From: Thiothrix sp. | Lineage (GTDB): Bacteria > Pseudomonadota > Gammaproteobacteria > Thiotrichales > Thiotrichaceae | Direction of reading: 5' to 3' | NCBI GenBank assembly: GCA_008015155.1 | Contig: SSFA01000018.1 | Coordinates: 17,794-81,793, forward strand | DNA: 64,000 bases | Shown: in pieces, positions 30,544 to 42,400 of the stretch | Layout: every line of letters begins with the position of its first letter | Numbering within the stretch: position 1 is the first letter of the stretch | Made by a program: the position numbers and the translations under genes | The notes under the pieces: model-generated | The model's database searches: none | Told to the model about the DNA's origin: nothing | What the model saw: only the letters and a program-made list of their open reading frames with translations

Positions 30544-31293
30544 TTATAAACGCACACTCAAACGTTCACGATGAGTTTTAGACAATTCATCCACCCACAA
30601 GGCCGTCCCTCCCGCGACACCGACCGGCATGGCTAGAAAGTTTAAGAAAGGCACTGCAGTCATTAAAGATAAAATCCAACCAAAGCCTAAGGCATGTGCG
30701 GGGTGCTTTTTCAAAGTTTGCAGTTCGTCTTTAAAATAAAGCTCATGATTGCCCATGGGATAATCTGCATATTCAATGGCCAGCATCCATGCTCCAAAGA
30801 TAGTCCAAGCAATCGGCGAGAGGACATTCACTCCAGGGATAATGGTGATGAGAATCAGCAAAACGCCCCATTTCGCCATATACCAAAGTTTGCTGGCTTC
30901 GCTACGAAAGCTGCGCGTAATTAAGCTTGGAATCGACTTAAAGCCTTGAAATTCAGCAACGGGTAGGCCATTCAGGCGTTTTTCAATTTGCTCAGCGAGT
31001 AGGGAATTAAAGGGAGCAGAAATAAGATTCGCAAGCAAGGTAAAGCTATAAAAGACAGCGAAGAAAATGACGATCATAAATAGTGGCCACAAGAGCCATT
31101 CTAACCAAGTCAGCCAGCTCGGCAGCAAATGCTCTAGCCACTGCTCCACTTGGCTAGAGGCAAACCAAATACCGCCAGTAAAAATTAAAATATTGATTAA
31201 TAAAGGCACGGCGACAAAAGGTCGAATCCCTTTTTGAGTAATCAGTGAGAAACCTTTCAATGCATAACGCATGCCTTGCAATAAGCCAGTCAT
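30544..31293 (-). CDS. cysZ: CysZ-like sulfate transport protein (EI24 family)
   Basis: A 249-residue inner membrane protein matching CysZ in length and layout: GFSLITQKGIRPFVAVPLLI at the N-terminus, paired hydrophobic segments about 25-45 and 60-90, the SAPFNSLLAEQIEKRLNGLP region, and further hydrophobic segments about 140-170 and 200-230. CysZ conducts sulfate into the cytoplasm for assimilation. The gene is divergent from tsaD. Other EI24-domain proteins exist, so the sulfate function is a family inference. Confidence 0.85.
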   Translation of the reverse strand: MTGLLQGMRYALKGFSLITQKGIRPFVAVPLLINILIFTGGIWFASSQVEQWLEHLLPSWLTWLEWLLWPLFMIVIFFAVFYSFTLLANLISAPFNSLLAEQIEKRLNGLPVAEFQGFKSIPSLITRSFRSEASKLWYMAKWGVLLILITIIPGVNVLSPIAWTIFGAWMLAIEYADYPMGNHELYFKDELQTLKKHPAHALGFGWILSLMTAVPFLNFLAMPVGVAGGTALWVDELSKTHRERLSVRL

Positions 31294-31372
31294 AATTGTC
31301 CTTGTTTTACGACAAACGAGTGAGTGCAGGTATAATAGCCAGTTTTAGCTTTGTCAATTTTAGGCGGAAACT

Positions 31373-32380
31373 ATGCGTGTCTTAGGGATTGAATCCTCTT
31401 GTGATGAAACAGGTGTAGCGATTTACGACACTGAGCAAGGTTTGTTGGCGCATCGTTTATTTAGCCAAGTGAAAATGCATGCTGAATACGGTGGCGTGGT
31501 GCCAGAGCTAGCTTCACGTGATCATATCCAACGAGTGCTCCCGCTCACCTATGAAGTCTTAGAAGCTGCTGGATTAAATTTAAAGGATTTGGACGGAATT
31601 GCTTATACTTCAGGCCCTGGCTTGATTGGCGCTTTGATGGTAGGTGCTGCGATTGCTCGCTCTCTGGCTTGGGGTTTAAATATACCTGCGGTAGGTGTAC
31701 ATCATATGGAAGGGCATTTACTCGCGCCGATGCTGGAGCCCGAACCACCGGAATTACCCTTTGTCGCGCTATTGGTCTCTGGTGGACATACCATGCTAGT
31801 GGATGTACCGCGTATTGGTGAGTATCAGATTTTGGGTGAAAGCGTCGATGATGCAGCGGGTGAAGCCTTTGATAAAACAGCCAAGCTCTTAGGTTTGGAT
31901 TATCCGGGTGGACCTTTATTGGCGAAACTGGCTGAGCAGGGTAGAGCGGGAATCTATAAATTTCCACGACCAATGACCGACCGCCCTGGTTGCGATTTTA
32001 GTTTTAGTGGTTTAAAGACCTTTAGCCTGAGCACTTGGCAAAACTCTGCTCAAACGCAACAAGACAAAGCTGATATAGCACAGGCTTTTGAAGAGGCAGT
32101 GGTCGAAACTTTGTTTATTAAATGCAAGCGGGCTTTAGAGCAAACCGGACGCAATACCTTAGTAATTGCCGGTGGAGTGGGTGCGAATAAGCGCTTACGG
32201 CAGCGCCTAAAAGACCTCAAAGCGCAAGTGTATTTTCCACGTTTAGAGTTCTGCACCGATAATGGCGCTATGATTGCTTATGCGGGCGCCTTACGTTTAC
32301 AAGCTGGTGCTGCTGAGCCGCCCATCATTCAGCCTCGTCCGCGTTGGCCTTTAACCGAGCTAGAGGCACTCGCTAGTTAA
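31373..32380 (+). CDS. tsaD: tRNA N6-adenosine threonylcarbamoyltransferase
   Basis: TsaD, with TsaB and TsaE, puts the threonylcarbamoyl group on A37 of ANN-reading tRNAs. The 335 residues show [19 protein letters not shown], the metal-binding [26 protein letters not shown] and [12 protein letters not shown]. The ribosome binding site is AGGCGG. It starts a rightward gene set with the ferredoxin reductase 67 bases downstream. Confidence 0.97.
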   Translation: MRVLGIESSCDETGVAIYDTEQGLLAHRLFSQVKMHAEYGGVVPELASRDHIQRVLPLTYEVLEAAGLNLKDLDGIAYTSGPGLIGALMVGAAIARSLAWGLNIPAVGVHHMEGHLLAPMLEPEPPELPFVALLVSGGHTMLVDVPRIGEYQILGESVDDAAGEAFDKTAKLLGLDYPGGPLLAKLAEQGRAGIYKFPRPMTDRPGCDFSFSGLKTFSLSTWQNSAQTQQDKADIAQAFEEAVVETLFIKCKRALEQTGRNTLVIAGGVGANKRLRQRLKDLKAQVYFPRLEFCTDNGAMIAYAGALRLQAGAAEPPIIQPRPRWPLTELEALAS

Positions 32381-32447
32381 AAGAGAGAAGAGTAGACTAG
32401 CGCCGCTGTTTTTAGAGTTTTAGTTTTGAAGGATTTTAAGAGTTAAA

Positions 32448-33224
32448 ATGAGTGCTTTTTTGACTGAAAATGTGACTGCTGTGCGTCACTGGAATGAGTC
32501 ATTATTTTCTTTCCGCACCACCCGTGATCAAGCGTTTCGCTTTGTGAATGGTCAGTTTGTGATGATTGGTTTGCAAGTTGAAGGCAAGCCCTTAATGCGC
32601 GCTTATAGTATTGCCAGTGCTAATCATGAAGACTATTTAGAGTTTTTCAGTATCAAGGTTCAAGACGGCCAGCTCACTTCACGTTTGCAACATTTGCAGG
32701 TGGGTGACCCAGTGATGATTAGCAAAAAGCCTACTGGAACTTTAGTGCTACGCGATTTAAAGCCGGGTAAGCGCTTATTCCTATTTGCCACTGGCACAGG
32801 CTTAGCGCCTTTTATGAGCTTGGTGCATGATCCAGAAATGTATGAGCAATTTGATAAGATTATTCTTATGCATGGAGTGCGTTGGCAAAGTGAATTAGCT
32901 TATAAAAATTATTTGGAAAATGAACTACCTAATAACGAATTCTTGGGCGAATTAGTGCGAGAAAAATTAGTTTATTATCCAGCAGTCACACGTGAACCTT
33001 TCGTGCATCATGGACGCTTAACTAAGTTAATTCGTAGTGGCGAGTTGTTTGAGCATATCGGTCAAGCACCGCTAAATCCTGAATTTGATCGCGCAATGAT
33101 TTGCGGTAGTCCAGCGATGCTGAATGATACTTCAACACTCCTTAATGACTATGGTTTCCAAATTTCACCGCGTCAAGGTGAAGCTGGTGATTATGTGATT
33201 GAGCGGGCGTTTGTGGAGAAATAG
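32448..33224 (+). CDS. fpr: Ferredoxin/flavodoxin-NADP+ reductase
   Basis: A 258-residue FAD enzyme of the bacterial FPR subclass. It has the flavin motif RAYSIASANHEDYLEFFSI, pyridine nucleotide site LFATGTGLAPFMSLV and MICGSPAMLNDT, and the C-terminal YVIERAFVEK that ends most proteobacterial Fpr proteins. It exchanges electrons between NADPH and ferredoxin or flavodoxin in the cytoplasm, often in redox stress or biosynthetic reduction. Confidence 0.94.
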   Translation: MSAFLTENVTAVRHWNESLFSFRTTRDQAFRFVNGQFVMIGLQVEGKPLMRAYSIASANHEDYLEFFSIKVQDGQLTSRLQHLQVGDPVMISKKPTGTLVLRDLKPGKRLFLFATGTGLAPFMSLVHDPEMYEQFDKIILMHGVRWQSELAYKNYLENELPNNEFLGELVREKLVYYPAVTREPFVHHGRLTKLIRSGELFEHIGQAPLNPEFDRAMICGSPAMLNDTSTLLNDYGFQISPRQGEAGDYVIERAFVEK

Positions 33225-33493
33225 TTAAAATTTTTTAAATGAATTGACTTAGCACTATTGACTGCCTTCTTAGCTACTAAGCAGTAGGATTTTTTTTTAA
33301 ATAAATAAAAAATAGTTTTTTCTGCTGAAAGAGGCTTAATAAACCGTAAGATTATCGGCTATAGTTGGATTTTAGTCTGTAATTAAAATGAATTTTTTGT
33401 GGTTTTCCCACTAAACTTTGAAGCGTTTTTGAAGCTCTTTGGAGGAGTTTTCACTAACGCTTCACCACAGTTCATTTGAGGAGAACCCTAGCT

Positions 33494-33928
33494 ATGCCAG
33501 ATATCTATATCGCTGCCTATGATGGCAGTGAAACATCGCGACGCACTGTACTGTTTGCTGCTGAACGTGCCCAATTAGCTCAAGCTCAATTACATCTCGT
33601 CTATATCCTAGAATGGTCACCTTATAGTTTTCTAACTCAAGAGGAGTTAGCTGAGCGCCATCAGCGGCGTAGTCAAGAAATAAGTCGGGCAACGAGTTCG
33701 ATTTTAGAGCCGATGGTACAGGAGTTGACTGCCGCTGGGCATGCAGTTAGTTCTGAGGTGCGTTATGGGAATGTTGCCAAAACCATCAATGAGATCGTGG
33801 CTGAGAAGGGGGCTAAGGTAGTCTATGTCGCTAAGTCAAACGACACTAGCTTTGCCAGCCGTTTATTAGGAAGTGTCCCTAGTATGTTGATTCAGATTGC
33901 AACCGTGCCTGTTGTTGTTGTGCCTTAG
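33494..33928 (+). CDS. Universal stress protein family
   Basis: 144 residues, started at the ATG following GAGGAG (33478-33483). The UspA fold is seen in IYIAAYDGSETSRRTVLFAA at the N-terminus and in the C-terminal VVYVAKSND...SRLLGSVPSMLIQIATVPVVVVP, a slightly altered form of the G-2x-G-9x-G-S/T nucleotide loop. It lies 24 bases before the sodium:alanine symporter gene, so the two are probably co-transcribed. Confidence 0.88.
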   Translation: MPDIYIAAYDGSETSRRTVLFAAERAQLAQAQLHLVYILEWSPYSFLTQEELAERHQRRSQEISRATSSILEPMVQELTAAGHAVSSEVRYGNVAKTINEIVAEKGAKVVYVAKSNDTSFASRLLGSVPSMLIQIATVPVVVVP

Positions 33929-33952
33929 CCCCTGCCTGCAAGGAAAAATCTT

Positions 33953-35470
33953 ATGAATTATCTTAATCTATGCAAATTCTTAGGGGCAATTTTTGCCTTA
34001 TTCTTTGTGTCCCTCAGTGCCCAAGCAAGCATCGACGAGACGATTAATAACGCGGTAGCGCCCATTGCCAATGCGGTGTCGAGTGTGATTTTCTTCTCTG
34101 TTCCAGTAGGGGAGGCTCAGTTACCCTTAATTGTACTGTGGTTGATTATTGCAGCGACCGTATTTACGATTTATTTTGGTTTTATTCAGTTTAGAGTGGT
34201 GGGTCAAGCCTTGCGCTTAGTTCGGGGCGTATATTCCGATCCTAAGGATGCTGGTGAGGTCAGTCATTTCCAAGCTTTAGCAACAGCAGTCTCAGGTACT
34301 GTAGGTCTAGGTAATATTGCTGGGGTAGCGGTAGCGGTCTCCATTGGTGGGCCGGGTGCTACTTTCTGGATGATTTTAGCGGGTCTCTTAGGGATGGCTT
34401 CAAAGTTTACTGAATGTACTTTGGGGGTCAAATATCGGAATGAGTATCCAGATGGCAGTGTGTCCGGCGGCCCGATGTACTATCTATCCAAAGGCCTTGC
34501 TCTACAAAATAAGGCGGCTTTAGGAAAGTTCTTAGCGGTTTTCTTTGCGATTGCTTGTATTTTTGGTTCGTTTGGTGGCGGCAATATGTTCCAAGCTAAT
34601 CAGGCTTTCCAACAAATAGTGGTGGTAACAGGCGGCGCTTCTAGCTTTATGGCAGACAAAGGCTGGCTATTTGGTTTGATTTTGGCTGTCTTAACGGGCG
34701 CTGTGATTATCGGTGGGATTAAATCTATTGCTCGTGTAACTGAAAAGTTAGTTCCTTTTATGGCGATCTGGTATCTCCTCAGTTGCCTTATCATTATTTT
34801 GCTGAACTACGATAAAATCGCTTGGGCCTTTAATCAAATTATTGATGGTGCCTTTACAGGCGCAGGTGCTACGGGTGGGATTATTGGTGCTTTGATTCAA
34901 GGTTTTAAGCGCGCAGCCTTCTCCAATGAAGCGGGTGTTGGTTCGGCTTCTATCGCTCACTCCGCAGTACGGACTAATGAGCCTGCAACAGAAGGCATTG
35001 TATCCACCTTAGAGCCTTTCATTGATACGGTCGTCATCTGCACCATGACGGCTTTAGTCATTGTTATTACAGGTTCTTTGACCAGTGGTTCAGGTTTAAC
35101 GGGGGTAGAGTTAACTTCTCATGCCTTTGCGAGTGCTTTTTCTTGGTTCCCTTATTTGCTGTCAGTAGCAGTCCTATTATTTGCTTTTTCTACTATGATT
35201 AGTTGGTCTTATTATGGCTTAAAAGCTTGGACCTATTTAGTGGGTGAAGGCAAAGGCAAAGAGTTAATCTTTAAGTTCGTGTTCTTAGCTTTTATTGTGC
35301 TTGGTTCAAGTATGAGTTTGGGGCCAGTCATTGACTTCTCAGATGCCATGATCTTTGCCATGAGTATCGCCAATATTATTGGCCTCTACATGCTGATGCC
35401 TGTGGTGAAGCGTGAAGTGAATCAATACTTAGCGAAAATTAAGAGCGGGGAAATTAAGCGGGTTCGCTAG
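33953..35470 (+). CDS. Sodium:alanine symporter (AGCS family)
   Basis: A 505-residue inner membrane transporter with about 11 hydrophobic segments. Family motifs are [49 protein letters not shown], and [20 protein letters not shown]. An N-terminal signal-like segment ending SAQA precedes the first transport helix. It couples sodium entry to uptake of alanine, glycine or related amino acids. A strong bidirectional terminator follows. Confidence 0.94.
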   Translation: MNYLNLCKFLGAIFALFFVSLSAQASIDETINNAVAPIANAVSSVIFFSVPVGEAQLPLIVLWLIIAATVFTIYFGFIQFRVVGQALRLVRGVYSDPKDAGEVSHFQALATAVSGTVGLGNIAGVAVAVSIGGPGATFWMILAGLLGMASKFTECTLGVKYRNEYPDGSVSGGPMYYLSKGLALQNKAALGKFLAVFFAIACIFGSFGGGNMFQANQAFQQIVVVTGGASSFMADKGWLFGLILAVLTGAVIIGGIKSIARVTEKLVPFMAIWYLLSCLIIILLNYDKIAWAFNQIIDGAFTGAGATGGIIGALIQGFKRAAFSNEAGVGSASIAHSAVRTNEPATEGIVSTLEPFIDTVVICTMTALVIVITGSLTSGSGLTGVELTSHAFASAFSWFPYLLSVAVLLFAFSTMISWSYYGLKAWTYLVGEGKGKELIFKFVFLAFIVLGSSMSLGPVIDFSDAMIFAMSIANIIGLYMLMPVVKREVNQYLAKIKSGEIKRVR

Positions 35471-35498
35471 TTATTTCTGTAGTTATCCCTGTGAATAA

Positions 35499-35528
35499 AA
35501 GCAGTGGCTATTAGTATAGCCACTGCTT
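35499..35528. terminator. Strong bidirectional terminator
   Basis: AAGCAGTGGCTA (35499-35510) pairs perfectly over 12 bp with TAGCCACTGCTT (35517-35528), with T-rich tails on both strands. It separates the convergent symporter and corA genes. Confidence 0.88.
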
Positions 35529-35541
35529 GTTTAAGTAAAAT

Positions 35542-36495
35542 TTAGAGCCAGCCCTTATGTTTAAACAACAAATAAGGTGCTACCCCCGCCACCACCATTA
35601 AGCTAATCGCCCACGGATAACCCAACATCCATTCTAATTCGGGCATATGCGTAAAGTTCATCCCATACATACTAGCCACTAAGGTCGGTGGTAAGAAAAC
35701 CACAGCCGCTATCGAGAAAATTTTAATAATCTTGTTCTGCTTGATATTGATAAAGCCCTGTGTGGAGCTCATCAAGAAGTTAATTTTGTCGAATAAAAAT
35801 GTGGTATGGGACATCAAGCCTTCAATGTCATGCATGATTTCCCGTAAGGTTTCGGTGATCTCTGGATTGCCCTTTAAATGACGTAACAGGAAGGAAATAT
35901 CGCGTTGCGTATCCATCAAGCACAAACGGATTTTTCCATTACTATCTTCGAGTTGGGCAAGATCGCTAATCGATTTTTCTAGGTCGGAGTCCTCTTCTTC
36001 TAGCACCGAATGGCTAATGTCTTCGAGTGCATGGTGGATATCTTCCAAATAGTCAGCATGGTTTTCGACCTTATGTTCAAACATCGTTACCAGCAGTTCA
36101 GCTGCATTATTACAATGAATTTGCCCACGGCGCGCGCGTAACCGAAACAAACGAAAGTCAGCCAGTTTCTCTTCACGAATGGTGATCAAGCGATTGTCTT
36201 GCAAAATAAACGCCACCGACACAGTACTATGGCGACCATCTTCTTGATAAATAAATAAAGCATGCACATGGATGCCGGATTGATCCACAAAGCAACGTGC
36301 AGAATATTCAATCTCTTCCACATCATCCGATTCAGGTAAGTCCGTATGTAGGAGTGATTCTAACAATAAGCGTTCGTCATCATCCGGATCACACATATCG
36401 ACCCATTGCACTTCAGACAGCTGATTGCGTAGACGCTCAGCTTCTACATTGGTTTTATGAAGTAGGCCATTTTCGATTTTGAATAGGCGTAACAT
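35542..36495 (-). CDS. corA: Magnesium/cobalt transport protein CorA
   Basis: 317 residues, started at the ATG preceded by AAGGAGG rather than at an upstream in-frame ATG (36525). The long acidic cytoplasmic funnel domain is followed by two C-terminal transmembrane helices, with the diagnostic MYGMNFTHMPELEW at the end of the first; GMN is the selectivity filter of CorA channels. It imports Mg2+ (and Co2+, Ni2+). E. coli CorA has 316 residues. Confidence 0.96.
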   Translation of the reverse strand: MLRLFKIENGLLHKTNVEAERLRNQLSEVQWVDMCDPDDDERLLLESLLHTDLPESDDVEEIEYSARCFVDQSGIHVHALFIYQEDGRHSTVSVAFILQDNRLITIREEKLADFRLFRLRARRGQIHCNNAAELLVTMFEHKVENHADYLEDIHHALEDISHSVLEEEDSDLEKSISDLAQLEDSNGKIRLCLMDTQRDISFLLRHLKGNPEITETLREIMHDIEGLMSHTTFLFDKINFLMSSTQGFINIKQNKIIKIFSIAAVVFLPPTLVASMYGMNFTHMPELEWMLGYPWAISLMVVAGVAPYLLFKHKGWL

Positions 36496-36647
36496 GCTTG
36501 GCCTCCTTATAGGTCTTAGAGTCAAGGGTGGGAGAGTCGCGCGCCGAGTTTACCAGAAAGCACAGAGTCATGGGCAAACTAAGATTAGACGCTAAGCCTA
36601 TGACCTGCAGATGACAGTTTGGTTGCTAACTCACTAAGTTTTCGAGT

Positions 36648-37649
36648 CTACTCGATACGATGCCAAGCCGCTTTTTTACCCTGCTTAGCGGCTTGTGCAT
36701 CTTGCCAAGTTCGCAGCGTATTTAAAATAGAATATTGCCAACGATCAAATAGGGCTAAGCCTAATCCGGGAAAAGGGATAAAAGGATTCGTGCGGCTCAT
36801 TCCCCAAATCGATAAACGTGTACTACCTGCCTCAGCTTGACCTCGTCCATGAATCCCAAAGGTATTGCCAATCACTAAAGTATTTTTTTTCACTTTAAAG
36901 GCTTTAGGTTCAGGCAAGCCTAATTGGGCACGATCAGCAGGGCTAAAGCGAAATGAACCACGCGCTGAATAAGAATCAGGATGGCGATAGGCCATTTGAC
37001 TAGTGTGGTATTCCCAAGTAAGTCGCTCACGAGTCAGTCGATTAGAGCCTGGAACATAAGTGAAGGGGCCATTCTGTTCGTCGACATCATCCAGAAATAA
37101 CCAGAATTTCATGGTGGGATGAAACGTGTCGGTGTGTAAAGATTTTTGTGGGTCACTGCCCGCTGCTGCTACGCCATTGCGTACTTGTTCAATATGAAAG
37201 AAAGGCATGCGCCGATGCCCGGCGGTGTAACGTAACAGGCGTCTGAAGGCTGGATCGTTTAAGAGCCGTTGGGTATAGGGGAGTTTAGCCAGCGTCTGTG
37301 GATCTAAGAGAATACGATGATTTTGCGTATCACCTTGTTGGCATTCGCGCACTTCACCGTGGAAATTGCGAATTTCAGTTTCAATCTGCCGAAATAAGTC
37401 AGCAGGTACAAAATTTTCTTTAGCTACAAAGCCATATTGTTGATAGCTCCGTTTATCTGCCGTATCAACTCCAAAGCCAAGCAACCACATCCTAAAGCGC
37501 ATACTGGCATGAGCTAACACGACTCGACTTGTATGTAGTCCTAGCTTATTCAGAGTTGGATTCCCCAGAATGGGATTGCCCTTGAACGATTTAGCAGTGG
37601 TGAAGAGCTGGAAAAACCAGTACGGGCTATATAAGAGAGTTTTCATCAT
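36648..37649 (-). CDS. Phytanoyl-CoA dioxygenase (PhyH) family Fe(II)/2-oxoglutarate enzyme
   Basis: 333 residues. The cupin-type iron triad is visible as HTD in SLHTDTFHPTMKFWLFLDDV and the distal His in GNTFGIHGRGQAE; RLSIWG supplies the likely 2-oxoglutarate-binding Arg. FTYVPGSNRLT is typical of PhyH-like hydroxylases. The substrate is unknown: family members hydroxylate fatty acids, amino acids, ectoine and natural products, and no pathway neighbour gives a clue. Confidence 0.82.
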   Translation of the reverse strand: MMKTLLYSPYWFFQLFTTAKSFKGNPILGNPTLNKLGLHTSRVVLAHASMRFRMWLLGFGVDTADKRSYQQYGFVAKENFVPADLFRQIETEIRNFHGEVRECQQGDTQNHRILLDPQTLAKLPYTQRLLNDPAFRRLLRYTAGHRRMPFFHIEQVRNGVAAAGSDPQKSLHTDTFHPTMKFWLFLDDVDEQNGPFTYVPGSNRLTRERLTWEYHTSQMAYRHPDSYSARGSFRFSPADRAQLGLPEPKAFKVKKNTLVIGNTFGIHGRGQAEAGSTRLSIWGMSRTNPFIPFPGLGLALFDRWQYSILNTLRTWQDAQAAKQGKKAAWHRIE

Positions 37650-37959
37650 GCAGCTATCAGGTTATTATTGCGCTCCCAGTATTTACCGTAAGCATGCTGA
37701 AGATCAAGCCTATCTCGATTAGTCTATGCGACTACACTGGCCTATCTAGGATGGGAGCATTGTTGCTATCCGCAAGCTTGGTCACAATAACTCAAGTTTT
37801 TCCTCGTGTATTGCAGCACGTCGCCACCATCTTATTGCGAATGAAGATTTCCCATGCTGACTTGCGCCACAGGCAGTATCGGTATTGTTCATTTGCCATA
37901 CCTAGCTGCGTTAGTGCTAGTTGGGTAGATCAGTTTTAAGCTTATCAGGAGCACCCGTT
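37650..37959. other. Promoter region upstream of tkt, no gene supported
   Basis: About 310 bases between the divergent phyH and tkt genes. A frame open from 37694 to 37939 has no ribosome binding site and no recognisable protein features, so it is not called. This region should hold the promoter of the tkt-gap-pgk-fba block. I could not identify a LysR-type (CbbR) box with confidence. Confidence 0.4.
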
Positions 37960-39963
37960 ATGACCACTCGTCTCGATCTTGCTAATGCCATTCGTGTTCT
38001 CGCGATGGATGCCGTCCAACAAGCCAATTCCGGTCATCCGGGGGCTCCCATGGGGATGGCGGATATTGCGGAAGTTCTTTTCAATGACTTCATGTCACAC
38101 AATCCACAGAATCCGCATTGGCCGAATCGTGACCGCTTTGTGATGTCGAATGGACATGGCTCGATGTTGCCCTATGCCGTCTTGCATTTAACAGGCTATG
38201 ATTTGCCAATTGAAGAAATCAAAAACTTCCGCCAATTACACTCAAAAACCCCTGGTCATCCAGAATATGGCTACACACCAGGAATTGAGACTACCACTGG
38301 CCCTTTAGGTCAAGGTGTTAGTAATGCTGTTGGCATGGCTTTAGCAGAAAAAGTTCTAGCGGCGCAATTCAATAAAGAAGGCCACAAGATTGTGGATCAT
38401 TACACCTATGTATTCCTAGGTGATGGTTGCTTAATGGAAGGCATCTCCCACGAGGTTTGTTCGTTGGCGGGAACGTTAAAATTAGGCAAGTTGATCTGCT
38501 TCTATGATGATAATGGTATCTCCATTGATGGTGATGTAGTCGGCTGGTTTGCCGATGATACGCCCAAACGTTTTGAAGCTTATGGTTGGCATGTGATCCG
38601 TGATATTGATGGACATGATGCCGATTCATTGCGTGTCGCGATTGCTGATGCCCGGATGGAACGTGATCAACCCACCTTAATTTGCTGCAAAACGATTATT
38701 GGTAAAGGTGCACCGAATAAACAAGGTGGACATGATGTGCACGGCTCACCTTTAGGCAAAGATGAAATAGCCGCTGCACGGGTGGCGATGGGCTGGAATG
38801 ATGAGCCTTTTGTGATCCCGGCTGAAATCTACGCAGGTTGGGATGCTAAAGAAAAAGGTGCTGCTGCTGAACAAGCTTGGACAGAAAAGTTTTCAGCCTA
38901 TAAAACCGCTTATCCGCAAGAAGCCGCTGAGTTTGAGCGGCGCATGCAAGGTCAATTACCTGAAAATTGGGAGACAAATGCACAAAAGGCTATTGAAGCT
39001 ATTATTGCTAAAGCCGAGTCTCCAGCAACCCGCGTTGCTTCTAAAAATGCCTTAGATGCGTTTGCTCCCTTCTTACCTGAATTTTTAGGGGGATCTGCCG
39101 ATTTAACGCCATCCAATAATACCTTCAATAAGAGCAGCAAATACATCAACTCCAATCACGGCCCTAGCCAAGATTTTAGTGGTAACTATCTCTCTTATGG
39201 GGTGCGTGAATTTGGGATGAGTGCGATTATGAATGGGATTGCTTTGCATGGCGGTTTCATTCCTTACGGTGCTACTTTCCTAATGTTCTCTGAATATGCC
39301 CGTAATGCTTTACGCATGGCAGCTTTGATGAAGATTCGTAATATCTTTGTTTATACTCATGATTCAATTGGTTTGGGTGAGGATGGGCCGACTCACCAAG
39401 GTGTGGAGCAAACAGCAACCTTGCGGATGATTCCACGTATGTCCGTCTGGCGTCCTTGTGATGGAGTAGAAACGGCCATTGCTTGGAAAGCAGCGATTGA
39501 AAAGACTACAGGTCCCACCAGCTTAATTTTGACCCGCCAGAATTTACCCTTCCAAGCCCGTAGTGCGGAGCAAGTCGCAGCGATAGCCAAGGGTGGCTAT
39601 GTACTAAAAAACTGTGAAGGTACACCGGATGCTATTATTATAGCCACTGGCTCTGAGGTCGCGCTGGCAATGGGGGCGGCAGAACAGCTTTCAGGTAAGA
39701 AAATTCGCGTCGTTTCAATCCCCTGTGTTGATGTATTCTTAGCGCAAGATGCAAGCTATCGCGAATCTGTTCTGCCGAGCGCAGTGACTGCCCGCGTAGC
39801 GGTTGAAGCTGGCGTCACCGCAGGCTGGTATCAGTTAGTAGGCTTACAGGGTAAAGTTATTGGTTTAGATACTTTCGGTGAGTCTGCGCCTGCGCCAGTT
39901 CTATTTAAGCATTTTGGTTTTACGGTTGAAAATGTAAAAGCAGCGGTGGAGAGCCTCCTGTAA
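37960..39963 (+). CDS. tkt: Transketolase
   Basis: 667 residues, started at the ATG after AGGAG. Transketolase moves two-carbon ketol units between sugar phosphates and uses thiamine diphosphate. Visible landmarks are [32 protein letters not shown], the ThDP/metal motif [13 protein letters not shown] with DDNGISIDG, and [19 protein letters not shown] in the second domain. It opens the tkt-gap-pgk-fba block, the arrangement common in organisms running the Calvin-Benson cycle, though the same genes also serve glycolysis and the pentose phosphate pathway. Confidence 0.97.
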   Translation: MTTRLDLANAIRVLAMDAVQQANSGHPGAPMGMADIAEVLFNDFMSHNPQNPHWPNRDRFVMSNGHGSMLPYAVLHLTGYDLPIEEIKNFRQLHSKTPGHPEYGYTPGIETTTGPLGQGVSNAVGMALAEKVLAAQFNKEGHKIVDHYTYVFLGDGCLMEGISHEVCSLAGTLKLGKLICFYDDNGISIDGDVVGWFADDTPKRFEAYGWHVIRDIDGHDADSLRVAIADARMERDQPTLICCKTIIGKGAPNKQGGHDVHGSPLGKDEIAAARVAMGWNDEPFVIPAEIYAGWDAKEKGAAAEQAWTEKFSAYKTAYPQEAAEFERRMQGQLPENWETNAQKAIEAIIAKAESPATRVASKNALDAFAPFLPEFLGGSADLTPSNNTFNKSSKYINSNHGPSQDFSGNYLSYGVREFGMSAIMNGIALHGGFIPYGATFLMFSEYARNALRMAALMKIRNIFVYTHDSIGLGEDGPTHQGVEQTATLRMIPRMSVWRPCDGVETAIAWKAAIEKTTGPTSLILTRQNLPFQARSAEQVAAIAKGGYVLKNCEGTPDAIIIATGSEVALAMGAAEQLSGKKIRVVSIPCVDVFLAQDASYRESVLPSAVTARVAVEAGVTAGWYQLVGLQGKVIGLDTFGESAPAPVLFKHFGFTVENVKAAVESLL

Positions 39964-41055
<1,092 letters not shown>

Positions 41056-41066
41056 GGGTTAGTAAA

Positions 41067-41094
41067 TTGAGGGGCTTAATGCCCCTCAGTTTTT
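41067..41094 (+). terminator. Rho-independent terminator of gap
   Basis: TGAGGGGC (41068-41075) and GCCCCTCA (41081-41088) enclose TTAAT and are followed by G then TTTTT. Confidence 0.88.
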
Positions 41095-41160
41095 AGATGA
41101 GTTAGCTAAGTTAATGACTAAAATGATTTAGCTAACTGATTTAATCTAAGGAGCGCATGC

Positions 41161-42342
41161 ATGGCTTTTATTAAAATGACTGATTTGGATTTGAAAGGTA
41201 AACGTGTCTTGATCCGTTCTGATCTGAATGTTCCAGTGAAAGAGGGGCAAGTGACGTCCGATGCGCGGATTACGGCATCGATGGCCAGCATTGAACATGC
41301 TTTAAAAGCCGGTGCGAAAGTGATGGTCACTTCACATTTAGGACGCCCTACTGAAGGTGAATGGTCAGAAGATGTGTCTTTAAAGCCGATTGCTGACAAT
41401 ATTGCTGCCCGCCTAGGCAAGCCAGTCCGCCTGATTAAAGATTGGGTGAATGGTGGTTTTGAAGTGGCTGAGGGCGAGTTAGTTATTTTAGAAAACTGTC
41501 GTGTGAATAAAGGTGAAAAGAAAAATAACGAAGAAACTGCCAAAAAATATGCAGCACTTTGTGATGTATTTGTGATGGATGCGTTTGGCACAGCGCATCG
41601 TGCTGAGGCCTCTACTTATGGAGTTGGGATGTATGCGCCCATCGCGGCTGCAGGGATTTTGATGACTGAAGAGTTGGATGCGCTCTCCAAAGCGCTGGCT
41701 AATCCAGCTCGTCCGATGGTAGCGATTGTAGGCGGTTCTAAAGTCTCTACGAAGTTAACTGTCTTAGAATCCCTGTCTGAAAAAGTCGATCAGCTCGTAG
41801 TGGGTGGTGGGATTGCGAATACCTTTTTAAAAGCAGTCGGCCATAATGTCGGTAAATCTTTATGTGAAGCCGATTTAGTCCCGACCGCACAAACTTTAAT
41901 GGAAAAGATGTCAGCACGCGGAGCCAGCATTCCTGTGGCTAGCGATGTCGTTGTCGGTAAGCAGTTTGATGCCAATGAGCCTGCTGTTTTGAAAGACGCT
42001 AGTGCAGTAGCTGACGACGAGATGATTTTTGATATCGGCCCAAAATCAGCCCAAGAATTAGCCGATATTATTATGCAAGCGGGTACAGTCGTGTGGAATG
42101 GCCCTGTAGGTGTATTTGAGTTTGATCAATTCGGTGAAGGGACCAAAACGATCGCCATGGCGATTGCCAAGACCAAGGCTTTCACTTTAGCGGGTGGTGG
42201 GGACACGATTGCTGCCATCCAAAAATATGATATTTATGACCAAGTATCTTATATCTCAACAGCGGGCGGCGCCTTCTTGGAATACCTTGAAGGTAAAACT
42301 CTACCAGCGGTGGAGATGCTAGAAAAGCGTGCTCAAGTTTGA
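41161..42342 (+). CDS. pgk: Phosphoglycerate kinase
   Basis: 393 residues with the N-terminal [20 protein letters not shown], substrate-binding [10 protein letters not shown], the hinge region, and the C-terminal nucleotide loop [12 protein letters not shown]. It exchanges phosphate between ATP and 3-phosphoglycerate. It has a GGAGC ribosome binding site and lies 58 bases before fba. No pyruvate kinase gene sits between pgk and fba, as it does in some related operons. Confidence 0.97.
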   Translation: MAFIKMTDLDLKGKRVLIRSDLNVPVKEGQVTSDARITASMASIEHALKAGAKVMVTSHLGRPTEGEWSEDVSLKPIADNIAARLGKPVRLIKDWVNGGFEVAEGELVILENCRVNKGEKKNNEETAKKYAALCDVFVMDAFGTAHRAEASTYGVGMYAPIAAAGILMTEELDALSKALANPARPMVAIVGGSKVSTKLTVLESLSEKVDQLVVGGGIANTFLKAVGHNVGKSLCEADLVPTAQTLMEKMSARGASIPVASDVVVGKQFDANEPAVLKDASAVADDEMIFDIGPKSAQELADIIMQAGTVVWNGPVGVFEFDQFGEGTKTIAMAIAKTKAFTLAGGGDTIAAIQKYDIYDQVSYISTAGGAFLEYLEGKTLPAVEMLEKRAQV

Positions 42343-42400
42343 GCCGGCACCACTCTATAATTAATGAATAATTGATAGTTAATTTACAGGAGACACACAC

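Noticed and set aside
37694..37939. 81-codon frame between phyH and tkt
   Set aside because: No ribosome binding site, no recognisable protein character, and it overlaps the likely tkt promoter and leader.
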